This document shows positions 30,263-41,310 of a DNA stretch of 64,000 nt, in pieces (position 1 is the stretch's first letter; every line of letters starts with the position of its first letter). Source of the stretch: Trichobilharzia szidati. Taxonomy: Eukaryota > Platyhelminthes > Trematoda > Strigeidida > Schistosomatidae. The stretch is from contig OX235272.1 of assembly GCA_944472155.2 (NCBI GenBank), forward strand, positions 83,210,020-83,274,019, given 5' to 3'. The translations under genes and the position numbers were made by a program. The notes under the pieces are model-generated. The model did no database searches. It had not been told where the DNA came from and worked only from the letters and a program-made list of their open reading frames with translations.

Positions 30263-30570
30263 AAATCTGACTTCTGAAATTTATCAAGAATCCTTACAAA
30301 TCTTATAATTTGAATATTATTTAAATGATGTTACAATGAGTTTAATGCCTCACATTCTTAACCTTGTGCCACTTTCATGATCACAGTTGAAAAGGAATTC
30401 TTATAACATATCCTTAGTCTCTTCTGGTATATAAAAACGATGCGAAACAATATAAACTATACAGTTGTATACACTGGTACGCTGTTAGCGATGTAAGAAG
30501 CTGTGGTAGCTTGAATAACGCAGAATGCATGCATCCAGTTATCCGACGGGAAATCATAACATTCATATAA
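30263..30570. other. No gene seen
   Basis: Spacer with no recognisable element. Confidence 0.35.
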
Positions 30571-30574
30571 AGAA

Positions 30575-31548
30575 GTGAACATACAGCAGTGAAGACGGGT
30601 CCAGAGAGCACAGAGGATATGCTCACTACACTAATGCAAAGAGTTCAGGAGGAAAGAAAGGTACCTACTGATCGGAAGAAACACTACATTATCAAACTAC
30701 CAAAAAAGGACGACTTAAGATTCTGCAAGAACTGGCGCCAGAAAGTGCACTTTTCTAAGCCGAGGGAATGAAAGATACACTGGATGCAAGACTCTACACG
30801 GAACAGGTTGAATTCAGGAAAAGCTAGTCATGTGATAATCAAATTGCAACTCTTCGCATCGTCATCGAACAGATCATAGAATGCCAGTCAACTTCCACTC
30901 TATCTTAACTTCATCAACTTTGAAAAGATCTTCGACAGCGTTGATGGCGAAGTGATTTGGAAACTACTTTAACACCATGGGACGCCCCCAGTCATTATCA
31001 GCCACGTTCAGAAGCCATATGTCAAGTGATCTCCAGTGGAAAACCCAAAAAAGACTTTGAAGTGAAGACAAGTGTAAAGCAAGGCCGCTTACTAACACCG
31101 ATGATGTTCCTGATTGTGGTGGACCAAATCATGTGGAAGACTGTAGGGAGCGATAAGACAGGAATACGTGAGTCCGATAAGCAGACCATAGAATGCCTGG
31201 ATTTCACCAACGATTTATGTCTAGTATCAAGTAAATTCGGAGACTTACAGGTAAAAAGCAGCAAGTGACATAAGAAGAGGACAAAGAAGATGGGACTTCA
31301 AGTGAACACAGAGAAGACGAAGGTGACGAAAGTAATCAACAAACGACAACAACAACCAGTACCAATCAATATCAGTGGGAGAAATTACAAACAGGTTACT
31401 TCCTTTACTTATCTAATCACTACCGTTGTAATTACAGACGGCAGGATGAGTATGTCAAAGACAGTGAGGAATGGAAAGTCAATACAGCACTTCATCACTC
31501 TGAAATCAGTGCGGAAATCATCTGCATTCAATATAAACAGCACTAATG
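30575..31548 (+). pseudogene. RTE-clade LINE reverse transcriptase piece (split copy, left part)
   Basis: A broken frame encodes HYIIKLPKKDDLRFCKNW (the RTE RT start, K-PKKGD-S-C-NWRGI), DFVNFEK-F-like strand NFINFEKIFDSVDGEVIW, FEVKTSVKQGRLLTPMMFLI (motif with V-QG--LSP) and ECLDFTNDLCLVS. In that last segment the expected YADD has become FTND, so the palm is dead. The C-terminal ISGRNYKQVTSFTYL follows. The copy resumes at 31835 after an inserted sequence. Confidence 0.75.
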
Positions 31549-31549
31549 C

Positions 31550-31834
31550 TATATATGTCCAAACCAAGTTCACTTTTAACGGTTTGAAAAAATTTGGGCA
31601 TTGAGTATATCATATTCACTATAATAAAGGTTTTGTATTTCCCAATGAATGAAAAACAAAACGATATTGTTCTTACTGACGTTCTGCTATTTAATGCTAA
31701 TAGCTTTATCAAAGCATTATTAAACCGGAATTTACAAAATCTCAGCATATATATAACAAACAGTTAGGGGGTGAGAAAATAGACTTAGGTCAAGTTAAAG
31801 GGACACATTGAAAGTGAAAATAGCAATGAAGATC
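31550..31834 (-). mobile_element. PLE-like tail inserted in the RTE copy
   Basis: It is the inverted counterpart of 28190-28380 (GGCATTGAGTATATCATATTC, CAATGAATGAAAAACAAAACG, TATTTAATGCTAATAGC). On the minus strand the hammerhead GAAA has become AGAA. Sequence at 31770-31830 (AGACTTAGGTCAAGTTAAA) recurs at 49250-49280. Uninterrupted RTE copies show that the flanks (31548 and 31835) were once adjacent. Confidence 0.55.
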
Positions 31835-32250
31835 ACTTCTATATGGGTCAGAAGCTTAGTAGCCCAAGCGCCACGAAAAGCATTTCTAAAAGCCGCCTTC
31901 ACTGGTCCGATGCTGAAGATCAAATCGCCAACCAGACACGAAAAGCAACATGAAACTCTGGGGACAAAACAGTTAAGAACCTATTACTCAACAGATACTC
32001 AGAAGAAAATGGAAATAGAAAGGGCATTCACTGAGGAGACCATTGTTTGACACCTCGCGAAGGGGCATAGCTGGAGTGGAACCCGAGTGGGAAACAATGA
32101 GGTGAGCGTTGGTTCGAGGATGACATGAAGTAGATCGTGGGAGAACGAGGTGCAAGCTTATCGGCAATCGTAGGGTCAGCTAAAGAGGACTACCGAGAAT
32201 AGGGCAAAATGGAGAGATGTTTCACTCGGAACCCCAGGAAACAAATAATA
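31835..32250 (+). pseudogene. RTE-clade LINE piece (split copy, right part)
   Basis: It continues the RTE C-terminal region with MGQKLSSPSATKSI-like, LKIKSPTRHEKQHETLGTKQ, YSTDTQKKMEIERAFTEET, and a decayed RRP-W end. It finishes with the family 3' end (CTCGGAACCCCAGGAAACAAATAATA). Confidence 0.7.
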
Positions 32251-32287
32251 TAGTTCTTTAGGGTCAACAATACAAGTGAAATTAAAA

Positions 32288-32475
32288 ATGTAATCAGAAG
32301 GTCCTGGTTTCTTACCCCAGTGAGTGCGTACTACTGAAGAGTCCTAAACTAGGCTGACGAAACAGCTGTCCACTACTCCCAGCTGGTTTTGCAATGGTAC
32401 TATAACCGATGTCAGCTCATGATGAAATCCTGTAACCAATCAATCAAATCCCTAAAAAACCAATACTTAAAATGA
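32288..32475 (+). mobile_element. SINE-A copy with intact hammerhead core
   Basis: It starts inside the head (CAGAAGGTCCTGG), has the ribozyme region, and a complete tail (CTCATGATGAAATCC, TGTAACCAATCAATC, CCTAAAAAACCAATACTT). It lies directly downstream of an RTE 3' end. Confidence 0.8.
32328..32376 (+). ncRNA. Hammerhead motif with intact conserved core
   Basis: The core CTGAAGA (32334-32340) fits CUGANGA. Stem II is GTC/GAC with an enlarged loop, since a CTGA insertion lies before GAC. GAAA is at 32359-32362, stem III is ACAG/CTGT, and GTC ends at 32370. Stem I GTACTA against CACTAC has four of six pairs. The enlarged stem II loop is shared with the copy at 57554, so it marks a subfamily. 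Confidence 0.5.
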
Positions 32476-32699
32476 ATTAATTGTTATTTACATACATAGC
32501 TAAAGTTTCAACCCAAAAAGGCAGTAACATCTGTTTGTATTGTTCATCTGTACATCTTCTGAATAAAATTTTAAAAAAACAACAACAATTGATGAACCTA
32601 TTTTATCTATAACATGTCATATGACTTAACCAAATTAAAGTATTAATTAGATAAATTAGACAGATGTCTAATCAGTAAGAAATTTACTTAGTTAGATTA
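32476..32699. other. No gene seen
   Basis: Spacer, AT-rich. Confidence 0.35.
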
Positions 32700-33800
32700 T
32701 ATTTTACTAACAGCAATGATCAACTCAGAAAATAAAAGCCTATGGACAAGAATTTGTTGTATTTTCCACCATATATTGTAAAATTCAGTCAGCTCGTCAC
32801 TACATTAGTTGAAAGGCATCTGAATACATGCGAAAAATGGTGTAAAACCGTACTCTCAGACCCCCAACACCCCCTCTATTCCCAACTCTCGCCTTGTATC
32901 TCACTCATCAAGTGGAACCAGAAATCAGTACAAAATAATATATGCTCGTACAACCAAGTACAGGAACTCAACGATACCATAATTGGCCCATGTTCTAATC
33001 GACAGAGACAATGTTAGGAGTGAAACCTATGACTTGCTTTGTTGTTAATAACATAATTTTAGGCTCTTTTATTTCTCTCTTATTTGTATTCTATAGTGAA
33101 CTCCTTCTTAAACATACTAAGCTAACTAAATTATTAACATTGGCTTACTTTTTGTACTTTACTGTATTCCTTCTTTTGCGTATCTACTGGTTCCGACTAT
33201 ATTAGCACTATGATTAGTACAAAATTGTCCTGTCATTAACCATCATGTAATTATTAATTTTTGTGGTTGCTTTTCTTATTTTTTATTTTTTCGGCAATAT
33301 GAACTGACAATCATTGGTTGTGAACGCCATTGTCACCACCTTAAAATTTTGTATTATGCAGGATTACTCACACTACCACTACAAACACCGCATTAGACCT
33401 GACAATAAAAAAAAACCCTGAAATGTTATTTTATGTTTGTTTAGTGTTGTTTCAACCAAATTAACTGATCATCTTGGTGATAAACATTCTTTTATATCAT
33501 TTCACAACTTCTTGTATGACTATAGCTTTACTGTCACCATGCTTAATCACATCGTAGCTTCCACTGCCCAATACTGAGATATTACTATTATATGCTGTTT
33601 ATTTTCCTTTCTACTTTTTGATATTTTTTCGCATTTTTAAAAAATCATTTTGTGTTTTTTGTGTTTTTTTACTGTTGTTGTCTTTATTTTTTTTTCCTGA
33701 AAATACTCTTTTTAAACGTTGGATAAAATTAGATGCAAATATTGTAGATATGTGTACTGTATCTGGAATAAAGCAAATTATTATTATTATTAACTTCCAG
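32700..33800 (+). pseudogene. CR1-like LINE 3' end
   Basis: The frame from 32742 encodes KFSQLVTTLVERHLNTCEKW and a HPLYSQLSPCIS segment, collinear with the thumb region of the 51549-53335 copy. A long untranslated stretch then ends in GGAATAAAGCAAATTATTATTATTATT (in parts) at 33762-33795, the same AATAAAG plus ATT-repeat 3' end style as the other copies. Whether the whole stretch 33030-33760 belongs to the element is not certain. Confidence 0.6.
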
Positions 33801-33834
33801 TGGGGACTGTTTTTAAATATGTGGTTTCCTGGCT

Positions 33835-34000
33835 GTAGGGAGGTATGGTTCATCGGTTTAAACTGTTGACTTTAAGACAGTCGGTCTTGGATTTGAACTT
33901 CAGTTGACCTGAGGAAGTGGTAGTAACACAAGCCCATAAATAATGCATGCGTGTAGAAGTGTGGTACATCGATAATCATTTTTGATTAACCAGTCTCTAG
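33835..34000 (+). mobile_element. tRNA-like SINE fragment
   Basis: Box-like elements TATGGTTCATCGGTTTAAAC (A box) and GGATTTGAACTTC (B box) are followed by a short tail. It resembles the SINE heads here but is not clearly any of families A to D. Weakly supported. Confidence 0.35.
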
Positions 34001-34309
34001 ATGATGTTAATGCCACCGAATTTATTTGAGTTTTTATTAAAGGGTAAAGTGATTTGCACTAGCTGAGCTGACATAAATGTTTTACGCTGCCGTGAATGTT
34101 TCAACAGACAGTGAGGAGTAGTCATATGTATCATAACGCTATTGTATCATAAAAACGGATGGCAGTTTAAACCTTAGACTGAAGTGAATAAATGTGTATT
34201 CTGATATCGTGAAAATAATAAAGTGTATCTGAACTTCATTTACAGAAAGTAAGGTAAAACATACTGGTTGTTTCGGACATGAAATGAACGAAACTAGCAT
34301 TAATGATTA
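34001..34309. other. No gene seen
   Basis: Spacer with no recognisable element. Confidence 0.35.
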
Positions 34310-35235
34310 TTATCATATATTATTCTCTCGGGTTCCTAGTGGAATATGGGGCTTCAGCGACACATCTCCATTTTGTCCTTTCATCTGTCGTCAACTCCAG
34401 CTGACTCCACGACTTCTGATAAGCTTTCATCTCCCTCGTACACGATCTTCTTCATGTCACCTTTGGACTCATGCCCATCTCGTTGTTTCACATTCAGGTT
34501 CCACTCGAGCTATGGCTTCGGATGCCATTTCATCCAACAGTCTCCACGGCATGTGTCCAATCCATCTCCATTTTCTTCGGAATATTTGTTGAGCAATAGG
34601 TACTTGGTCGGTTCATTCCTAGGGTTCCTTATTGCTAATCCTTTCTGGCTTATCATATTCTCTTCACTATGGAGTGAAGAAGATATTGATGAAGGTCTGT
34701 AGCGGTCTGCTGGAAACGCTATTCGTGACTCCAGCTTCAAGTTTCTGACACATATAGAAATGGTTTAACTTTGGTGTTTAAAACCCGAATTTTGTTTTTT
34801 ATGCTCAGTGCAGCAGATCTCCGAATTGAATTCAGAGAAGTGAAGATCTACCTTGCCTTTCCAATTCTAGTCTCGACATCATCAACATCTGTCCCCTACA
34901 CCTCCTCCTCTAGTCCCGTCTAGTTCAGACTTCTTCTTACATGAATGAATGAAGTTATCTCTTAAAGATTTCTTCCGCTGATAGTGACTGATGCTTTTTG
35001 TTGCTGTTGGTTATCTTCATTACTGGAAGTTCTCTCTTTGCTGCAAACTTCGTGTGCCAGCTTGTTGGTTTTCACCTGTAGATCTTCGAGTTTGTGTGAC
35101 ATTAGACATAAATCATGAGCGAGTTCCATATCTTCTAGAGTCTTCTTATCGATCCACTGTATTGCTGTCTTCTCGCTCCCCACTTATCGTCATCCGCATG
35201 ATGCAGTCCACCACAATTAGGTATATCATTGGTAT
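34310..35235 (-). pseudogene. RTE-clade LINE piece
   Basis: The minus frame (35183-34962) encodes DLCLMSHKLEDLQVKTNKLA, the RT strand after the catalytic DD (here ELAHDLC, so the first aspartate of ADD is retained only as HD), then ASVTISGRNL. Further 3' the GSETW-like and KMEMDWTHAVE-like parts are recognisable but broken. The 3' end is AATATATGATAATAATC. Frameshifts are frequent. Confidence 0.75.
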
Positions 35236-35464
35236 TACTGGTTGCAAAATCAAAACTCGATTAGATGTGAGTTAGCCAACTTACACAGGTAGCTAAGCAC
35301 TTTAGCCTGTGTGAAAAAAATGTAAGTTGACAGCATTACCTTAATACTAATGAAAAGTATATGGCGTATTCATGTGTTAAGGTTACCCACAATACTATGT
35401 TTCAAAGTCTATAGACAAAAATTACATCAAAACATTCTTTGTGAAAAAAGAGAGAGTGATAGTT
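35236..35464. other. No gene seen
   Basis: Spacer. 35280-35320 contains a short imperfect inverted repeat (CACAGGTAGCTAAG with TTAGCCTGTGTG). Confidence 0.4.
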
Positions 35465-35622
35465 TATTCACTGGGTACAATCTTCATCGTATGAGACTAT
35501 GAGCCCTGGATTCGAGCTTCACCATCACTCACTGAGAAATATAAGTACATCCACTTCCTGACAGGTCCCAAATTGGACAAAATGCGCGTTATCCTAGATT
35601 TCACCGCTAGTCACCATCAACC
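35465..35622 (+). mobile_element. Sm-alpha type SINE, 5' truncated
   Basis: It begins near the B box (GGATTCGAGC), then GTACATCCACTTC, CTGACAG (core changed), GTCCCAAATTGGAC stem II, AAAA for GAAA, ATGCGCG, and CCTAGATTTCACCGCTAG. The hammerhead is recognisable but has lost G12 and part of the core. Confidence 0.8.
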
Positions 35623-35819
35623 AATTGACATAATCATTGTTGTTATTAACAAAGATTCTTTAATTAATGTTGTAATAAAAATGTAGAACCTGATGAGGAA
35701 GTTATCAGGAGGAATATTCTTAGCTCATTAATCTATCTTTTAAAAATCAAAATCCCTATAAAACTGAATGTGATTAGAATGATAAAATTACTTTTTGGAA
35801 ATTTTCAAAAGTTTGATCT

Positions 35820-36105
35820 GTAAGGGTTAGTTTTGTTTTCACGAGTTGATCACGGATTGATATCATTTAGAGAACCACTGAAAACCAGCCACATGGAGTA
35901 CTGGACATCTGTTTCATCATAGTTTGGGAATCACTGGCAGTACGCATCCAACACCAGGGTTCGAACTCAGGACCTTCCGGTAACAAGGCAAGCTGGCTCG
36001 TATACCATTTAGCCACTGGGACCCGATTCAGTGGTCACTCCATGAACTCTAACTTCTACCAATTCGTGATTTAGCGCGACCCCAACCATTGCCGTAGGTG
36101 AAACA
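35820..36105 (-). mobile_element. SINE-A copy, left half of a palindromic pair
   Basis: Minus copy with tail, stem I GTACTG/CAGTAC, eroded core (CCAGTGA), GAAA, ACAGATGT, GTC, head (B box GGTTCGAACTC in plus reading) and the first part of the leader (CCAATTCGTGATTTAGCGCG). Confidence 0.8.
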
Positions 36106-36332
36106 AACTATAGAAAATTAATCTGATGCTTGCTAGTGACTTGCTACACGATGGAGTTTCCTGGAGTTTCAGTGAGAAGTCGTTACCAGTGAGGTCCAAC
36201 CAGTCAAGTGTGAGGATGGATGTTCCATCGATTACATTGTTTGGTGGTCGCGCTGAATCACGAATTGGTAGAAGTTAGAATTCATGAGCCATTGATTCTA
36301 GTCCCAGTGGCTGAATGGTATACGAACCTTTT
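36106..36332 (+). mobile_element. SINE-A copy, right half of a palindromic pair, truncated
   Basis: Leader (GATGCTTGCTAGTGACTTGC to GAATTCATGAGCCATTG) and the start of the head (GGCTGAATGGTATACGAAC), then an abrupt end. The ribozyme part is missing. Confidence 0.75.
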
Positions 36333-36874
36333 TGAAAATACCTGCTATGAGTTTTACAATTTCTGTTTACCAATAACGACTTCATTTTAAGAATTTACAT
36401 ACAGTGTTTTATGCTGTATCTGTTAATGTACCCGTTTATTTCTGTAGTGTTCAAAAGTGAATTTGTTCTAACTATGTACTAACCATTTCTTGCACATCTC
36501 AAATACCCCATGAACAAATCAACCAATTACAATTCCTGTTTAATCACCGAATGGATTTTTTAGACCACATTATGAATATCTCAAGAATCACGTCACTTGA
36601 AGTTCCGATTTTTGATTTTCCTGTTGGTTGATTGAAACGAAGTATTCTGCCTCTGTTGATATGTTGGTTCCTAACATGGGTCCTTTGACGATATCCAAGG
36701 ATGAAATTGAAGTATTTCTGTTGAAACTCACCATTTACCGAATTCCTTCAAGTTAATCCTCAAACATCGTGGAGGCATCCACACTAAAAGCTGACACGTT
36801 AAAAAAGGTCGAACACCTCAGTCCAATCAACCAACAGGGAAAATCGAAAAGTGAATTTTTTTTAAAAGTAATAA
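36333..36874. other. No gene; contains a short inverted repeat
   Basis: AT-rich. CGATTTTTGATTTTCCTGTTGGTTGATTG (36606-36636, quoted in two parts: GATTTTCCTGTTGG and TTGATTG) is inverted at 36826-36856 as CAATCAACCAACAGGGAAAATC. The pair has a spacer of about 190 bases. Confidence 0.5.
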
Positions 36875-37060
36875 TCTTTTTGATTACAGCTTGATTCCAC
36901 ACCATATTTCTTGGTACAGGTATGGAATTTTCAGCGTGTTATATCGGTAGCCCTAATTTTGCAGGCCAACCATAGATATCAGGTGTGCGTCTGCAGGGGA
37001 TCGAACCCCGCGCCATGTGCATGGTCAACGAGAGTCCTAACCACTGTGCCACCGACGCAC
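36875..37060 (-). mobile_element. SINE-C copy
   Basis: Plus reading: CTTGATTCCACACC, GGTATGGAATTTTCAGCG, TATCGGTAGCCC, GATCGAACCCCGCGCC, GTGCCACCGACGCAC, i.e. an inverted SINE-C with a well kept head. Eleven extra bases repeat GACGCACTGT at the right end. Confidence 0.75.
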
Positions 37061-37084
37061 TGTGACGCACTGTTGACCCCCTAC

Positions 37085-37250
37085 ACAAGAAGTGCCCCAA
37101 GTAGTCTAGTGGATAACGCTTTGGCATTTAAAACGATAGGCAGGCGCAGTTAGAGTCTCTGTGAAGATAACATCACTCATCTGTTGGAGAATTTAAGTCC
37201 ATCCATATAACAAGTCCTGTATCCCGTTGCTGGTCACCATCTACCAAATT
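37085..37250 (+). mobile_element. Sm-alpha type SINE, hammerhead mostly lost
   Basis: The head is clear (TGCCCCAAGTAGTCTAGTGGA). The following region keeps only AAGTCCATCC and GTCCTGTATCC of the ribozyme; the GTCCCAAATAGGACGAAA block is deleted. The end CTGGTCACCATCTACC is kept. Confidence 0.75.
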
Positions 37251-38557
37251 ACCTTAAGATAGAATTTTTAGTTGCAGATTAAATATACGTAAGGATAGTC
37301 AGCAATCCGGTTTGATATTTAATTAACACTAACTGTAATACGGAATTCTAAACACCATGTAATATCTTCCCATTGCTTACGTATCTGTATAGCTGACATT
37401 TACGTGGATATTGAATACTTAATGGCATTTTTTCTACCGAAATATCACTTATAATTAATTCAGAGTCTCCAATGATCACGTAATGTCACAAAAAACACCC
37501 TAGCCAAAAGTAAATATTATTGTTTATGTTACGTATTCCGAAAAAGTCAACTTTTCTTACAGTTGTTTCTTATTTCAAATACTCTTCCTAGTTAAGTAGC
37601 TAAGAATATGAAAATATTATGAATACACTGTCACCACAAAGCCGCTTTTCAAAGCACAACAAGTCTACTAAAATTTTACTAATATACAGAATATCTCTCC
37701 ACTCAGGTGTTTCCAACCAACAACAAACTTTAAAGGGATGACGTTCTGCATTAATCAACCAGTACTGCATACGTGCTAGTGTGCAGATAGTTCCTTTGAC
37801 AGTTTTCTTCATAAAGCGCTCAGCGTTGTTCTTAATGCTTAAAATTGAAGGTTTCTACTGACTGACAAAGTTTGGTTGACGATAGTTCTGAATGCTAATA
37901 ACTTAGTATACAAGATTTTAGTCACTTAAATAGAATTTTATTTGAACAAGTTTCCATGCTTACAAATGTTTTTCAGTGTGTTTTATACAGAATTAGAAAG
38001 CACTGAAGATGTTAAGTGATGTATCCCAGCTGTAACATATCACTTGATGTTTCTAAATTAGAATCATTGATTTTGAAGATGTTTGTAGGAGAAAAAGTAC
38101 TTTTTATTTTCAATATGTTGTCATGTATTAACATATTTCATCTAATTGACTAGCAGTTGCTTCTGTCAAGTTTTAGATGATTTGTTGTCAACTTTGTTTT
38201 TTTATTTTTGTGGTATGGGGGTAGGTGGGATTTAGAAGTGTGTTTTTCAGAAGTTTGTCTTCTATTTTATGGATTTCATGTGTCTTTTTTGGTAAATTTG
38301 ATCACATGAATTGCATTTCCTTTTTCCACACACTGAGATTTAATGTAGAAAAGAGTTTAGTAACTTGCTGAATGAATTTGTCTTCAAAGCTTGGAAATAT
38401 TATTTTAATTTATTTCTATCTTTTTTCATGTGTTCTGAATGCTACATACAGTTTGATGTTTTTATGGAATACCTAACATGATATCCTTCTTTCTTTGTTA
38501 GTAGGATCGGAAGCTATGGTAGTCTTTTCAACCAAATAAATTACTATTTATTATGAC
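37251..38557. other. No gene seen
   Basis: About 1.3 kb of AT-rich DNA, strongly T-rich between 37980 and 38520, with short frames only. I find no repeat match, so it could be single copy or a decayed element. Confidence 0.45.
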
Positions 38558-38785
38558 GTGCGTCGGTGGCTCAACAGTAGAATGCTCACCAACCACGTGG
38601 GTGGTTCTGGATTCGATCCCCTGCCAACTCACTCCTTTACCTCACTAATCCAGCAATAAGACTAGTAAAGAGGGAAGGTTGGGCAACCGCACCCCGTAAA
38701 AATAAACACCACTGCTACCGAAACTTCAAGTCTTTAGCTTGAAGCCACCCTATGTTCCACTAGGAACGTAAATGAATAAAAAAAC
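38558..38785 (+). mobile_element. SINE-B copy, near full length
   Basis: Head GTGCGTCGGTGGCTCAACAG with B box GGATTCGATCCCC, then AGTAATAAGACTAGTAAAGAG-like, CCCCGTAAAAATAAACACC, CTTGAAGCCACCCTATG and the end CCACTAGGAACG plus AATAAAAAAAC. It sits just 5' of an RTE 3' piece. Confidence 0.8.
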
Positions 38786-38791
38786 ACAAGC

Positions 38792-39362
38792 AGCGACACG
38801 AATGAGAATTTCAAAACCAGTATCGCAAAGGCAAGACAAGCCTTCATCTCTCTGAATTCAGTTTGAAGATCTGATGCATTCATCATAAACAACAAAATTT
38901 AGATTTTCAACACCAATGTTAAGTTAGTCAGTTCTTCTATGTGGGTCAGAAACTTGGCACTAGCGTAAAGAAAAGTATTTTCTGCAAAAGCTTTTATCAA
39001 CAGCTGTCTTCACTGGCTCCTTATGGAAGATCAAATGGCCACATAGAAAAGATAAGCAACAAGGGATTCTGGCAACGAGCCAACCGATACCCTATCATCC
39101 AACAGATATGTCAGAGGAAATGTAGATGGACTGAACACACTGAGATTACCATAAAGTGTCACCACGCGCCAGGTCCTCAAGTGAGATCCGAATGCAGGAT
39201 GATCAGTAGGGTGTGGGAATGTTGAGTGCAACACGGAGGAGATGGTGTGAGAAGGAGATGACAGTTTATAAGCCACCTTATAAGAATTGCAGAGAACAGA
39301 ATGAAGTGGATATGTGGTGCTGAAGCTGTATGTTCCTCTAGGAATCCAAGGGAATAATAATT
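38792..39362 (+). pseudogene. RTE-clade LINE 3' piece
   Basis: Broken frames give SIAKARQAFISLNSV-like, FNTNVKLV, MGQKLGTSVKKSIFCKSFYQ, NKGFWQRANRYPIIQQICQR and KCRWTEHTE. The 3' end TCTAGGAATCCAAGGGAATAATAATT matches other copies. Confidence 0.7.
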
Positions 39363-39799
39363 GTTATCATAACATGATCTTTCAAAATATTATACTTGAG
39401 GTTTAATATTTGGCTCACAGTCGACTGTTGATTAATAAAGTCTGACAATAGAACATATTTGTCAACTTGTGTAGTTTATTTCGTAAAATTAAAAAAACAG
39501 TAAATTTTAACAAATTTGATTAGCATTGTAAATCAAGACGAACAAAATTAGTCTAAGCAACAAAAGGAATATTTCGAAGGATTGTCATTAGGATTGTAAA
39601 TTTTACATAACAAATTTCGTTAATGAGTTAGAAATTAAAATAAGATTAAATAAGCAAGTTGAGTGACGTAATCTAATTGACGGGGTTGAGTAGAGCTCAA
39701 CTAAAATTAAAATTGAACGAAAGTCAAGTTAACAACAGTGGTAATAAGGAGTGGAGGAAGAAAATATTATACAATTATGAAACAAACAAGCAGGAAAAA
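39363..39799. other. No gene seen
   Basis: AT-rich spacer. Confidence 0.4.
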
Positions 39800-40105
39800 G
39801 ACAAAACAATAATTACATATTAGGTGTTCAGATAGGTCAGGTCCACTGTAGATTTAATGACTGAAGAGTTCAGGATTTAAAATATGAATTGCCATTGCTT
39901 CTGCAGTTTAAAGAAGTTTGATTTGTACTATTTTAGTAAGATTCCCACGAATTCTGTAGGTGGCTTTGAAGTTGTTTTGTGGGTTTGTTTGGCGTTTTTA
40001 CTTAATCGGGTGTTCTAGAATAGAGCTTCCGGGGGAACGTTTTTCTCCTTTATAAAACCATGACTGTGGGTAAATGTTCAGTGATACGTTCGGGCAGCTA
40101 GCTGC
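39800..40105 (-). pseudogene. Penelope-like element endonuclease C-terminal piece, decayed
   Basis: The plus reading GCCATTGCTTCTGCAG, GTGTTCTAGAATAGAGCTT and ATGTTCAGTGATACGTTC are inverted forms of the segment between the GIY-YIG core and the C-terminus in the 3606-4382 frame (compare 25800-26000). Stops throughout. A family X copy follows at once. Confidence 0.55.
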
Positions 40106-40470
40106 ACAGTCCAAGAATTTCTCAAGTGCAAACTAAGCACTGTACAACAAAATCATTCAACCAAAAAGCAACCGTAAGAAGTACCGGAGAATCAAGAACA
40201 ATATTCCCAACAAGTATGGATCGAAACTCCGTCAGCAAGATTTAAACATGCCAAACACGTTTCCCGCTGATGGCCCAAAGTCAAATATTCCGCACGGCAT
40301 AACCTTGACTTCATTCAAACATGATTGCAGTCGTAAAACAACACATTATCAACACCATCACACAACCGCAAAGAGTCTAGGAGAAAAGAAGATAATAATT
40401 GCAAAGTTATTTGAAACATCACAATAAGTATCCATAGTGTGAATTGATAGTTCAGGAGGGACTTTTTTAA
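40106..40470 (+). repeat. Family X copy
   Basis: Landmarks AGCACTGTACAACAAAATCATTC, AACCGTAAGAAGTACC, AAACTCCGTCAGCAAGA, AACAACACATTATCAACACC and GATAATAATTGCAAAGT (separate short blocks) match other copies. The copy meets the PLE piece near GCTGCACAGT. Confidence 0.6.
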
Positions 40471-40965
40471 ATCGACCTAACATATTCTTTAAAGATACTA
40501 AACAGGTATCTCAAAGAAAAAAATTATCTTTGACAAATTATCATTTGAGTAGCTGTGCATTAGAATTTAAAAAATTCATTATTGATAGTGTGAAGCATAC
40601 TTTTTCAAACTATGGAAAGTACCTGTTAGGACATAGATTTCTCTTAAGAGGCCTCTGAAAAAGATTTCTGAGAAGATATTTTGCTGAACTTCTTGTTGTT
40701 TTTTGTTAAAAGTAGACTTTTAGTTTAACAGCTGTCAATTAGTGTGTGCTGCATCACTCAATAAATGCCATTATGTCTAAATTGAGATTTAGTAAAGGAA
40801 ATTAGACTGACACACGAACAAGGCAGAGTTGGACGTACTTGCTTGTTGAATTTCTAGATAGCTCTTTATGAGATTAATCCAATCAGTGCAGAAGCTTTGA
40901 CACTGAATAGAGAGAAGCATAATTACCAAACACCTGGGTAAAAGGATGCATTCTCAAGCCGCTAA
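40471..40965. other. No gene seen
   Basis: AT-rich spacer; no recognisable element. Confidence 0.4.
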
Positions 40966-40969
40966 TACA

Positions 40970-41310
40970 CCAATGGTCAGTTTGTGATGATTTTATCAGT
41001 TACAGGTTTTATCGTGAGCTGTACCAAATGTACCAAAATACTTGTAGCTATTATGTAATATAATATTGCCAGAATCTGGATTTCATAAACTAGTGGATTA
41101 CAGTTCAGTAATTCAGTGATTTGTACGCCATTTACTGCCTCCCTGAGGAGGTTTCTGCATCCATTATTGATGGGCACTATTTATTTAGGACAAAACAACT
41201 GACCAAGCCTTCTCAATAACCCTCTGGTTCTCTAATTAATATCAGATTTTGTGAGAAAACCCATCGTAAAAAAATCAATCCAATCTCCACAAATCCTAGA
41301 TTCTAGATAT
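40970..41310. mobile_element. Degraded SINE-A pair
   Basis: GTTACAGGTTTTATCGTGAGC (split) on the left is an inverted tail start. On the right AGGACAAAACAACTGACC, CTCTGGTTCTCTAATTAATATCAG and CAATCTCCACAAATCC are a plus-strand ribozyme remnant and tail. Heads are not recognisable, so the pair is old. Confidence 0.55.

Noticed and set aside
33611..33869. Overlapping frames of about 80 codons on both strands
   Set aside because: Low-complexity T-rich DNA; hydrophobic translation on one strand and lysine-rich on the other are composition effects.
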